DNA of 7,159 bases from Candidatus Parabacteroides intestinavium (GCA_019118725.1 DWYO01000129.1:1-7159); one strand, 5' to 3'; positions 1 to 7,147 are shown, counted from the first letter of the stretch. Notes: generated from the sequence alone by a model not told the origin. Numbers and translations: made by a program.

Positions 1-582
1 GATGAGGCCGTATCTTTGGCTTTAATCCAGTATTTCTTCACCAATCCGGATGACACTCGTGAAGTAGACGAACTATTGGCACTGATTTCTCCGGATTTAC
101 GTGAACATTACATTTATAAATCTTTAGAAGAGTATAGTGAACGGGCTAAACGTACAAGTATTGGCGCCGAAGCTCCCACATTTAAAGTAAAAAACCTGCA
201 TGGGAAAGAAGTGAATCTGGCAAATATTTCGGGAAGATACATTTTGCTGGCGTTCAGTGCACCGTGGTGTGAAATGGAGAAGCCCGGAGAACCTTATCTG
301 AATCAGATTGCGGCCAAATACCTGTCAGAGGATTTGAGCATGATTGTAATCACCTTAGATGAGAACTCCGATAAGGTTCGGCATTTGGTAAAGAAAGATA
401 GCATTCAATGGAATCTGGTAACAGATTCGGCAGGACAAGCCTCAGCTTTGATTGATTTATACAACGTAAGTGAACTGCCCAGCTGCTATCTGATAGACCA
501 AGATAAAAAGATTCTACTGAAAACAGAAAATAATTTGGAAATCAGAGATACATTAGAAGAGTTATTGGGCAAAGGTCGATAA
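1..582 (+). CDS. TlpA-like thioredoxin-fold protein, 3' part, second active-site Cys missing
   Basis: The reading frame is open from base 1 to the TAA at 580-582, so the gene begins left of the window; the TTG at 16 is not a real start. The visible 193 residues contain an N-terminal helical stretch and then, from about base 160, a TlpA/AhpC-type thioredoxin fold (GAEAPTFKVKNLHGKEVNL is a typical entry). Family members normally carry WCxxC after the first core strand. Here the codons at 265-279 read W-C-E-M-E, so the nucleophilic Cys (268-270) is kept and the resolving Cys is Glu. The cis-proline loop is present (E-L-P-S-C, Pro at 478-480), with an additional Cys two residues later (484-486). 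Bacteroidales relatives are usually envelope proteins, often lipoproteins, acting on disulfides; the N-terminal signal cannot be seen here. Without CxxC, ordinary disulfide oxidoreductase activity is doubtful. The fold is clear; the function is uncertain. Confidence 0.85.
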   Translation, partial: DEAVSLALIQYFFTNPDDTREVDELLALISPDLREHYIYKSLEEYSERAKRTSIGAEAPTFKVKNLHGKEVNLANISGRYILLAFSAPWCEMEKPGEPYLNQIAAKYLSEDLSMIVITLDENSDKVRHLVKKDSIQWNLVTDSAGQASALIDLYNVSELPSCYLIDQDKKILLKTENNLEIRDTLEELLGKGR

Positions 583-636
583 AACCTCCAGCCCGATACC
601 TTAACATGAAATATTAACAACAATAAGAGCTTAACT

Positions 637-2175
637 ATGTTGGTCAAGACGTTTGCTGCTGCCGTGCAAGGAATTTCGGCAACAATAATAACCATTGAGG
701 TAAATTGTACAAAAGGCGTTCAGTTTTTCTTAGTCGGACTACCTGATGTAGCTGTACGGGAAAGTCATGAACGCATTATCTCAGCACTACAAGTAAACGG
801 ATATAAGTTTCCTCGGAATCGGATTGTTATCAATATGGCACCGGCAGACATCCGAAAAGAGGGATCTGCTTATGATTTGCCATTGGCTATAGGCATATTG
901 GCAGGAGCCGAACAAATCTCATCCGAAAAACTTTCTCAATACATGTTGATGGGAGAGCTGTCTTTGGATGGGACCTTAAACCCGATTAAAGGAGCCTTGC
1001 CCATTGCAATCAAGGCACGAGAAGAAGGCTTTAAGGGACTTATTCTTCCGAAACAAAACGCCCGCGAAGCAGCCGTGGTAAACAATCTGGATGTATACGG
1101 TGTCACCAATATCAAAGAGGTTATCCTTTTTATGGAAGGAAAGCAAGACTTAGCTCCTACGATTGTAGACACACGCAAGGAATTCTATGCCAAGCAACAA
1201 CTGTTTGAATATGATTTTTCGGAAGTGCGCGGACAAGAAAATGTGAAAAGGGCATTGGAAGTTGCAGCAGCCGGCGGACATAATCTGCTGATGATTGGCC
1301 CTCCGGGAAGCGGAAAATCCATGCTTGCCAAAAGGCTTCCGTCCATTTTACCTCCTTTCTCTCTTCATGAATCTTTAGAGACGACAAAGATTCACTCTGT
1401 GGCCGGAAAAATCGGAAGTGAGACCTCATTGATGACCCAACGTCCGTTTCGTGCTCCCCACCATACCATATCGGACGTAGCCATGGTAGGTGGAGGCTCT
1501 TTTCCACAACCGGGTGAAATCAGTTTAGCCCACAACGGTATTCTGTTTTTAGATGAATTGCCGGAATTTAACCGAAGCGTCTTAGAAGTGATGCGTCAAC
1601 CCTTAGAGGATAGAATGATAACCATCTCCCGAGCCCGATTCACGGTAGAATATCCTGCGGGATTCATGTTGATTGCTTCCATGAACCCTTGCCCTTGCGG
1701 CTATTATAATCATCCTACCAAGGCGTGCGTCTGCTCTCCGGGAGCAGTTCAAAAATACATGAACCGGATATCCGGCCCCCTACTCGACCGTATAGACATT
1801 CAAATCGAGATTGTTCCCGTACCTTTCGAGAAAATTTCGGAACAAACAGATGCTGAGCATAGTTCCGCAATCCGGGAACGGGTCATTGCAGCCCGCGCCA
1901 TTCAAAACAAACGATTTGCCGATTATCCTCATGTGCATTGCAACGCACAAATGAATAGCCGATTACTGCATGAATATGCGCAACCAGATCAGGCTGGACT
2001 TGCTTTACTGAAGAGTGCCATGAACAAGTTAAACCTTTCCGCCCGAGCCTATGACCGCATTTTAAAGGTTTCACGTACCATTGCTGATTTAGCAGGTTCA
2101 GAAAAGATAGAGCCGGCACATTTGGCCGAAGCTATTCATTACCGCAATCTGGACAGAGAAAGTTGGGGAGGATGA
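637..2175 (+). CDS. yifB: YifB/ComM-family Mg-chelatase-like AAA+ ATPase
   Basis: This is a complete 512-residue protein, the usual length for the family. Order of domains: an N-terminal ChlI-like domain (about 1-170, with DLPLAIGILA at 80-89), the AAA+ core (about 190-395) and the Mg-chelatase C-terminal lid (about 400-507). Visible motifs are Walker A GPPGSGKS at 221-228, FRAPHHT at 271-277, Walker B LFLDELPEF at 303-311, sensor-1 Asn in SMNPCPCG at 348-355, and the likely arginine finger in LLDRID (R385). Four Cys (352, 354, 364, 366) form the CPC...CVC group typical of YifB and could bind metal. In Vibrio and Haemophilus, ComM is a hexameric branch-migration helicase that helps integrate DNA during natural transformation; most species with YifB are not known to be competent and its role there is unclear. 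The ATG at 637 begins the conserved family N-terminus; only a weak purine-rich stretch (AAGAG) precedes it. The gap to the thioredoxin-fold gene is 54 bp, so co-transcription is possible. Confidence 0.97.
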   Translation: MLVKTFAAAVQGISATIITIEVNCTKGVQFFLVGLPDVAVRESHERIISALQVNGYKFPRNRIVINMAPADIRKEGSAYDLPLAIGILAGAEQISSEKLSQYMLMGELSLDGTLNPIKGALPIAIKAREEGFKGLILPKQNAREAAVVNNLDVYGVTNIKEVILFMEGKQDLAPTIVDTRKEFYAKQQLFEYDFSEVRGQENVKRALEVAAAGGHNLLMIGPPGSGKSMLAKRLPSILPPFSLHESLETTKIHSVAGKIGSETSLMTQRPFRAPHHTISDVAMVGGGSFPQPGEISLAHNGILFLDELPEFNRSVLEVMRQPLEDRMITISRARFTVEYPAGFMLIASMNPCPCGYYNHPTKACVCSPGAVQKYMNRISGPLLDRIDIQIEIVPVPFEKISEQTDAEHSSAIRERVIAARAIQNKRFADYPHVHCNAQMNSRLLHEYAQPDQAGLALLKSAMNKLNLSARAYDRILKVSRTIADLAGSEKIEPAHLAEAIHYRNLDRESWGG

Positions 2176-2188
2176 TTCTCAATTATTA

Positions 2189-2250
2189 TGCCGACCTTTG
2201 CCTCACCATATTCGGGCGAAAAGGCCGGCATTAATTGCAGTTTGCTTTTT
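2189..2250. terminator. Bidirectional hairpin terminator between converging genes
   Basis: Arms at 2189-2199 (TGCCGACCTTT) and 2220-2230 (AAAGGCCGGCA) pair over 11 positions with one imperfect pair. That pair is A-C in the rightward transcript but a G-U wobble in the leftward one. GCC (2200-2202) and GGC (2215-2217) can extend the stem inside the loop past a two-base bulge. A T-rich tract at 2241-2250 follows on the plus strand, 10 bases after the stem, which is far for a classical intrinsic terminator. On the minus strand the stem begins about 20 bases after the GH32 stop but is followed only by an AT-rich, not T-rich, stretch. Its position between the two converging stop codons (2175 and 2252) supports a terminator role for both. 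Confidence 0.7.
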
Positions 2251-2251
2251 A

Positions 2252-4072
2252 TTATTTCAACTTATAGACATTCAGCGATTTTACCGTAAAGTTTCCACGT
2301 ACTGATTCAAATTGCAAGCGATTATAAGGGGCATTAGGAAATACACGGTTGGTCATGACATACTTTCCATCTTCACCAAACACTTCAATACTCGATTTGT
2401 CAATGAACAGCCGAATCCGGATAATATCGGTATCACCTACAGGAGCAACCGTTACGGCCGGAAAATCCTTGCTGAAATCAGTCAGTCCACTCTCACTACG
2501 GTCCATCACAAACTGTTTTTGCGGAACATTGTAATACATATAGATTTTTTCGTCTTTCGCATTCAGCAGACTGAATACGATCTTAGACGCACCGGAGTTT
2601 TTAATAGTCATTTCTATCTCATAAGCTCCGTCATTATGCTCCAAAAGACTATTTATCTCATACGTATCGCTTACCTTAAAAGAAGGAACGGATACCTTTT
2701 CACCACGCAAAGACTCGATTTCCGGTGAAGGCGCCGACTTCAAAAAATAGTCACCGTTTTCTTTATAAAGAGTCAGGTCACGCGCAAGGGTATTACTTCC
2801 TCGGTACTGTGAAGTAGGCAACACGGCTTGATACTGCCAATTGCTCATCCACCCTAAGGCAATACAACGACCGTCTGGAGCATTGCTCCAAGTTACGGTT
2901 GCATAATTATCTTTGCCCCAATCCAACCATTTGGTTTGTGTAGGCGATTCGTTCGTAAATTTCTTTCCGTCAAATGTCCCCACAAAATATTGCGCCGCAC
3001 TGCCTCCGAAAGGTCCACCAGGATTCAAATTGCAAATCAGCACCCATTTCTTTTCTTTACTGCCTTCCACCGGCAACTGCACTAAGTCAGGGCACTCCCA
3101 TACACCGCCATGCGCCCCCTGTTTGGCACCGAAACTACTCTCCTTTTTCCATTCTTTCAGATTCTTTGACGAGAAAATCTGCATCTCTTGTCCGACAGCC
3201 AAAATCATCACCCAATGTTTATCCGGTGCATACCAGAATACTTTCGGGTCACGAAAGTCCCGTTCTTGGGAAGTCAATATCGGATTACCTACATATTTAG
3301 TAAAAGTTTTCCCGTTGTCCAAGCTATAAGCCAAACTTTGAGACTGGCTATCTCCCCACGCAGTAGACTTGGCCGAAGTATAAAATGCAATCACTGCTCC
3401 TCTGCCGAACCCGGCAGTATTCTCATAGTCAACCACGCACGAACCGCTAAAGATTGTCCCCCAGGCATCCGGTAAGAGTGGATCACCTTGGAACTCCCAA
3501 TTCACCAAATCCCGGCTGGTAGAATGTCCCCAAGTCATATTTCCCCATGTAGATCCATAAGGATTATGTTGGAAATAAAGGTGATAAACGCCATCTTTAT
3601 AAAACATCCCGTTCGGATCGTTCATCCATCCGTAAGCCGGAGTATGATGGTACAAAGGACGGAACTTTTCCCGGTTGTTCATATCATACGTATCCGAAAG
3701 TTGAATATGCTCCCAACAAATAGCATTCTGAGGAAGTCCTTGGATGTCAATCGCCAATCCCTTTTCCGGATAAGCGGACAGGTCAATGGGGACATAATAA
3801 TCTACAGATTCCCGAGCAAGACGGATATTCATTGCCGGAGAGGCTGTCTGGTTGTCCGATACAACATATACTTTGCTTTCCGGAGCATTGTCTTGTACCG
3901 GAAGGAGCAGGTATTTCTTGGGTTGTTGAATCGATACGATATTCTGTTCATTGACTAAATGGCGCACTTTAATAGGCGAATCAGTTGCATATGAAGCACT
4001 TACAATTCCTATCATCAGGCCCACACATAGCACCTTCAAGGCACCGGAATGTTTGTTTTTCTGTTGTTTCAT
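2252..4072 (-). CDS. Secreted GH32 beta-fructosidase (levanase/inulinase/invertase type)
   Basis: This 606-residue protein hydrolyses beta-fructosidic bonds in fructans or sucrose. The signal peptide covers about residues 1-29 (basic start, hydrophobic core, SYA cleavage site); no lipobox is seen, so export to the periplasm or beyond is expected. Residues about 32-130 form the extra N-terminal beta domain found on Bacteroides GH32 enzymes (DUF4980-like, by recall). The five-bladed propeller follows with all three catalytic carboxylates: nucleophile D152 in WMNDPNG, transition-state stabiliser D275 in FRDP, and acid/base E326 in WECPD. FSGSC supplies the usual sugar-binding segment. The C-terminal beta-sandwich runs from about 446 to the end, with the family signature SIEVFGEDG near 561. 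The ATG at 4072 was chosen over an in-frame TTG at 4114 because it starts directly before the signal peptide and lies outside the upstream gene. Whether it is endo- or exo-acting, and which linkage it prefers, cannot be read from the sequence. Confidence 0.95.
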   Translation of the reverse strand: MKQQKNKHSGALKVLCVGLMIGIVSASYATDSPIKVRHLVNEQNIVSIQQPKKYLLLPVQDNAPESKVYVVSDNQTASPAMNIRLARESVDYYVPIDLSAYPEKGLAIDIQGLPQNAICWEHIQLSDTYDMNNREKFRPLYHHTPAYGWMNDPNGMFYKDGVYHLYFQHNPYGSTWGNMTWGHSTSRDLVNWEFQGDPLLPDAWGTIFSGSCVVDYENTAGFGRGAVIAFYTSAKSTAWGDSQSQSLAYSLDNGKTFTKYVGNPILTSQERDFRDPKVFWYAPDKHWVMILAVGQEMQIFSSKNLKEWKKESSFGAKQGAHGGVWECPDLVQLPVEGSKEKKWVLICNLNPGGPFGGSAAQYFVGTFDGKKFTNESPTQTKWLDWGKDNYATVTWSNAPDGRCIALGWMSNWQYQAVLPTSQYRGSNTLARDLTLYKENGDYFLKSAPSPEIESLRGEKVSVPSFKVSDTYEINSLLEHNDGAYEIEMTIKNSGASKIVFSLLNAKDEKIYMYYNVPQKQFVMDRSESGLTDFSKDFPAVTVAPVGDTDIIRIRLFIDKSSIEVFGEDGKYVMTNRVFPNAPYNRLQFESVRGNFTVKSLNVYKLK

Positions 4073-4107
4073 AATACCTAATTTATTTAATGGATAAAAT
4101 AGAATTC

Positions 4108-6336
4108 TCACCAATACACCTTGCAGGTATATTCATGCCCTTGACATACAACACGGGCTATATAAAAACCGGAGGAAAGAGCAGGATAAGAACAAACTGT
4201 CAACGGAACAGTCAACTTCCGGCTATCCACCAAACGTCCTGTCATATCATACAATTGGTAAGTAGCCGATAACGTAGCTTCCAGCCAAAGATGCAACGTG
4301 TGCGTTGCAGATTCAGTAACAAACCGTACCGGTACCGAGGCGGTTATTGCCTCATTACCCGTAACATTATCTGTATATGCAAGCACCGGATCTATATACA
4401 AAGCTGTACTAAAACCATTATCCGCTCGTTGTGAGGCGGCTATCCATCCCTTTTCCGGATCATTCAGCCAAGCTGTATTACCACTCAGTTCGCCTTTACT
4501 GACATTGTAAACACAAAAGCGATCACTATTCTCACCTGTTATTTTATAGCTAATGAACAGATTCCCTTGCACACGGACCGGTTCATCAAAAACAATAAAA
4601 TGTTCTTGCGAGCGATAAAGCGGTTTGGTCTGATCAATGGCCCCTCCATCCTTCCATGATTGATAAACCGGGCGGAATGCTTTTTGCGCCAATAAAGTTT
4701 CCGGTTTATCCTCTCCACTATAAACCCGGATATCCACTTGCGGATCTGTCCGTCCGGAATAAGCAGGCGTAACCAAGTAGCAACCGTACAACTCTGCCGG
4801 AGAAAGTAAAGCATACTTTTCTGCATACTCGGTTGTTCCCGTTTCGTTCAGACCGAACAAGTAGCTGTTCTCCGTCAGCAATGCCGTCTCAATATAATCT
4901 TGCTTACCATTCTCTATCACATGACTCAGCCGTAAAGCAGAGGCACCGGCATACGGGTCCATCCCATCACACTGCTTAAGGTCGGGATTATCCGGAGACA
5001 ACCAGCTTTGCAACTGCTTATCAGTTTCATCTGATGGCTGCCAAGCAGCAAACAGACCATAGTAAAAGTCACCATAAGGAGTATTACAATAGGAATTTCC
5101 TCCGGTCAAAGCTCCCATCACCCGATGGTCTGCATCAAACAAAGGCGAACCTGACGATCCATAAGCTGTACAGCCTAATTGCCACTCCGGAATATACCAA
5201 AAAGCATTCTTTGTAAAAGATTTAACATCCGTCACAAAGGTACCGACTTCTACTTTCTCGGCCAAACTGAATCTTTTGGTCGATCCCATCGGATGCTGAA
5301 TGCAAACATACGCTGTGTCGTCTGTAGATTGACTGGCATTCCAGCCTGCATAATAAGGACGATAATAAACAGGAGGGACCTCCATCAGCTCCAAGAGGGC
5401 AAGATCCATATCTTCATTTACCGCACGAGCATACGCCGATGCCAGACTCATCTCTTCAGTTCCCCGCATTGGAGACAAACAGGTCGGACTGTTATAATTA
5501 AAAAACGAGATGATAGTCCCGGCTATCTCCTCATAATCCGGATTTTGAAGCATGAAGTCCTCATTCAAGCAATGAGAAGCCGTCAAAAGATAAGGGATTC
5601 CATTTTGGCCGGTATTATTCAATAATGTTCCCGTACAAGTATATTGCCCGTTAATAATCAGCAACACTACACTCTGTCCGATATGTTCATAAGGGTCCCC
5701 ATCAGGTATGGAACAAATCAGCAGAGGAATACATGAGCCATACAAGGGTTCACTACCCGGCTCTGCTCTACGCATAAAATCTCGATAGGCATGATTAACC
5801 TCGCCAATACGCAATCGAGCATGGAAAGATGCTTGAGCAGGCTCCTGATATTCGACAATAACCTCATCCCCATAAACCGGAGCAACCGGAAGAAGGTGTT
5901 TTTCCGAATTATTCTGGTGGGTAAAAGATCCGCGAACTTGGGACTGAGAGGGATTATAAAGGAAAAGCTGTGCCCCCTCGGGCAATTCATATTCCGTAAA
6001 AAGCAAATTGAGGGAAACAGCCCCTCTTGAACGGATGCCCAAACGCCAGACCCGCGTTCCGTCAGCTAAAGTGAACCATTCCCCAGAATTATTCGGTGTG
6101 AAGTCGGTTATAAATTTATAGGCAAAACGGTTTGAGGCCCGTAATCCGCCATACTCCATTGAATCTATACGGAGTTGTTCTTGCAAATCAAATTCCGGCA
6201 TATCCTCAAACCCCAAAGTCGATCCGGAACGCAACTGGCCGAAAGGCAGAGGAGATCCTCCATGACTGACCTGCGCAGACAAGCCGAACGTCAAACAATT
6301 CCAAAACACAAGTATGAATAACAGATAATGTTTCAT
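4108..6336 (-). CDS. Secreted lysyl-endopeptidase-like serine peptidase with T9SS type A sorting domain
   Basis: This 742-residue protein has a signal peptide (about 1-21, cleavage after LSA), a propeptide-like beta region (about 22-196), and a trypsin-fold catalytic domain (about 197-455). The triad is H255 (TASHC), D311 (DLALLEL) and S395 (GSSGSP). The layout matches Achromobacter protease I (family S1): Cys at 202, 208, 234, 256, 286 and 417 match the six that form its three disulfides, and the pro-region is of similar length. Its Lys-selecting residues are only partly kept: the His position is T411, I see no matching Trp, and D423 may stand for the S1-pocket Asp. Residues about 460-665 form a beta-rich domain often found after such peptidases. 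Residues about 680-742 are a type A T9SS sorting domain (YQLYDMTGRLV, then SSGFYIARV, ending CKVYW). AAAAGGA is well placed before the ATG. Cell-surface or released proteolysis is likely; Lys specificity is unproven. Confidence 0.92.
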   Translation of the reverse strand: MKHYLLFILVFWNCLTFGLSAQVSHGGSPLPFGQLRSGSTLGFEDMPEFDLQEQLRIDSMEYGGLRASNRFAYKFITDFTPNNSGEWFTLADGTRVWRLGIRSRGAVSLNLLFTEYELPEGAQLFLYNPSQSQVRGSFTHQNNSEKHLLPVAPVYGDEVIVEYQEPAQASFHARLRIGEVNHAYRDFMRRAEPGSEPLYGSCIPLLICSIPDGDPYEHIGQSVVLLIINGQYTCTGTLLNNTGQNGIPYLLTASHCLNEDFMLQNPDYEEIAGTIISFFNYNSPTCLSPMRGTEEMSLASAYARAVNEDMDLALLELMEVPPVYYRPYYAGWNASQSTDDTAYVCIQHPMGSTKRFSLAEKVEVGTFVTDVKSFTKNAFWYIPEWQLGCTAYGSSGSPLFDADHRVMGALTGGNSYCNTPYGDFYYGLFAAWQPSDETDKQLQSWLSPDNPDLKQCDGMDPYAGASALRLSHVIENGKQDYIETALLTENSYLFGLNETGTTEYAEKYALLSPAELYGCYLVTPAYSGRTDPQVDIRVYSGEDKPETLLAQKAFRPVYQSWKDGGAIDQTKPLYRSQEHFIVFDEPVRVQGNLFISYKITGENSDRFCVYNVSKGELSGNTAWLNDPEKGWIAASQRADNGFSTALYIDPVLAYTDNVTGNEAITASVPVRFVTESATHTLHLWLEATLSATYQLYDMTGRLVDSRKLTVPLTVCSYPALSSGFYIARVVCQGHEYTCKVYW

Positions 6337-6351
6337 GAATAATCCTTTTAA
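6337..6351 (-). promoter_or_regulatory. Ribosome binding site of the serine peptidase gene
   Basis: On the minus strand, TAAAAGGATTATTC directly precedes the ATG at 6336. AAGGA lies about six bases from the start codon, a better Shine-Dalgarno match than seen before the other genes in this window. It supports the chosen start. The whole gap to the preceding gene's TGA is only 21 bp, leaving no room for a separate promoter within the gap. Confidence 0.6.
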
Positions 6352-6357
6352 AACTAA

Positions 6358-7059
6358 TCAATCCTCTCCATCATCCCACTCATCATCTCCTTCGTCAAAG
6401 TGATCTTCGCCATCATCCCGATAACGAATTTTCCTCCGACTATTATCCCATTCATCATCCCCTTCATCGAAACGATCCTCCCCGTCATCCCAACGGTCAT
6501 ACTCATCCCAACGGTCATACTCATCGAAGCTGCCTTCCATATCAAAATCGCCCCGCCAACGGTCATCATCCCATTCCCGATCCCGATACTGACGAATCAC
6601 TTTCCCCTTTTCAGAGATAATGAACACATAATCATGATCTCCTTTTTCAGCCTGAACGGCAAAGAACAAACCATCCCGATTTTGCATAGCCTGATTGTCA
6701 TTGTCATCAATATACCGGAGTGCAAAACCCAGACTTTCCAGCCGGTTCAATACGCGTTGCGGAAGGGCCTCCCTACGAATCTCCCAAATGGTTCTCAGCC
6801 ATTTTTTATTATCCGGATTAAAAAGAGCTATTTTCTCATATCCTTTGTGGGAAATTTTCACTTCCCAAAAGCCATTATCTGAATCCCTGTCTAATATTCG
6901 GGCATCCGGATAAAGCTTATTTATCCATTTCCGGATATCATCCTGCATAACGGCCTGCTCACGGTCATTCGCCCAACGATTTTGAAAGTTTGTAGCTTCA
7001 ACCTCTGTACCGAAACAGATGCCGACTACCATCATCCAGAATAAACTTGCTTTTTTCAT
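6358..7059 (-). CDS. Secreted PepSY-like (DUF2874-type) protein with acidic repeat tail
   Basis: This 233-residue protein has a signal peptide (about 1-22, cleavage after VEA), so it is expected in the periplasm or outside. Residues about 38-115 resemble the PepSY-like/DUF2874 fold, which Pfam describes as beta-lactamase-inhibitor-like: a helix (IRKWINKLYPDA), then strands (WEVKISHKGYEKIALFNPD), then a second helix at ALPQRVLNRLESLGF. Residues about 116-157 look like a second, shorter half. From 160 on the chain is about half Asp and Glu with regularly spaced Trp, Tyr, Phe and Arg, made of tandem EYDRWD units and two copies of DDGED-x-FDEGDDEWD; it is probably disordered and could bind Ca2+ or basic proteins. 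The gene is first in a tight leftward set, 21 bp ahead of a secreted peptidase. PepSY domains elsewhere restrain peptidases, so an inhibitor or folding partner role is plausible but inferred. Related Bacteroidales proteins are mostly of unknown function. Confidence 0.85.
   Translation of the reverse strand: MKKASLFWMMVVGICFGTEVEATNFQNRWANDREQAVMQDDIRKWINKLYPDARILDRDSDNGFWEVKISHKGYEKIALFNPDNKKWLRTIWEIRREALPQRVLNRLESLGFALRYIDDNDNQAMQNRDGLFFAVQAEKGDHDYVFIISEKGKVIRQYRDREWDDDRWRGDFDMEGSFDEYDRWDEYDRWDDGEDRFDEGDDEWDNSRRKIRYRDDGEDHFDEGDDEWDDGED
6369..6491 (-). repeat. Imperfect 51-bp direct repeat, two copies 72 bp apart, in the acidic tail
   Basis: Copies at 6369-6419 and 6441-6491 align without gaps and differ at scattered, partly silent positions. 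The 72-bp offset is exactly 24 codons. Each encodes DDGED-(H/R)-FDEGDDEWD; the spacer between them encodes a basic segment (SRRKIRYR). The in-frame period and partial divergence point to an older internal duplication in the protein's tail. Confidence 0.85.
6486..6521 (-). repeat. Perfect 18-bp tandem repeat, two units
   Basis: The 18-base unit CATCCCAACGGTCATACT occurs at 6486-6503 and again, identical, at 6504-6521. On the coding strand each encodes EYDRWD. Identical neighbouring units suggest recent duplication by slippage or unequal recombination; being a multiple of three, copy-number change would keep the frame. Confidence 0.9.
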
Positions 7060-7092
7060 ATCATTCTGTTTATAGGGTTAAAGAATACCGCT

Positions 7093-7124
7093 CAAAGATA
7101 ACGATAATATTTATAGTTTGGCAA
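7093..7124 (-). promoter_or_regulatory. Bacteroides-type promoter for the leftward three-gene set
   Basis: Read on the minus strand, TTG (7124-7122) is followed after 21 bases by TATCTTTG (7100-7093). This is a full match to the Bacteroides -7 box TAnnTTTG with a -33 TTG at about the usual distance. Transcription would start around 7085-7088, giving a leader of roughly 25-30 bases before the ATG at 7059. No strong Shine-Dalgarno is seen in that leader, which is common in this group. The assignment rests on consensus and position only. Confidence 0.65.
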
Positions 7125-7134
7125 GAAGCGCTTT

Positions 7135-7147
7135 TGAAATTATTTCA
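7135..7147. promoter_or_regulatory. 13-bp inverted repeat upstream of the promoter, possible operator
   Basis: TGAAAT (7135-7140) and ATTTCA (7142-7147) form a perfect inverted repeat around one central base. It is centred about 50-55 bases upstream of the predicted transcription start, where an activator dimer might bind. A shorter palindrome, AAGCGCTT (7126-7133), lies between it and the -33 box. AT-rich palindromes of this size arise by chance, so a regulatory role is tentative. Confidence 0.3.

Noticed and set aside
16..18. TTG as the start of the thioredoxin-fold gene
   Set aside because: The frame is open to base 1 and the protein would lack the N-terminal part and signal expected for the family; it is a window-edge truncation.
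583..636. A separate promoter for yifB in the 54-bp gap
   Set aside because: No TAnnTTTG box with a suitable upstream TTG was found; co-transcription or a promoter farther upstream is more likely.
1157..1507. A 116-codon minus-strand frame inside yifB
   Set aside because: It lies wholly antisense to the conserved AAA+ core and shows no recognisable domain; a shadow of the real gene.
4073..4114. N-terminal extension of the GH32 protein from a TTG at 4114
   Set aside because: It would overlap the upstream gene's stop and place 14 extra residues before a good signal peptide; the ATG at 4072 fits better.
5179..5625. A 148-codon plus-strand frame opposite the peptidase catalytic domain
   Set aside because: It is antisense to conserved catalytic motifs and shows no signal or domain of its own.
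6369..6521. The repeated short blocks as a CRISPR-like array
   Set aside because: The repeats are in frame within a protein-coding tail, the spacer is coding sequence, and there are only two copies of each unit.
6400..6882. A 160-codon hydrophobic plus-strand reading frame opposite the PepSY-like gene
   Set aside because: Its Ile/Pro-rich character is the mirror image of the Asp and Trp codons in the acidic repeats on the other strand; the minus-strand protein has a signal peptide and a family fold.
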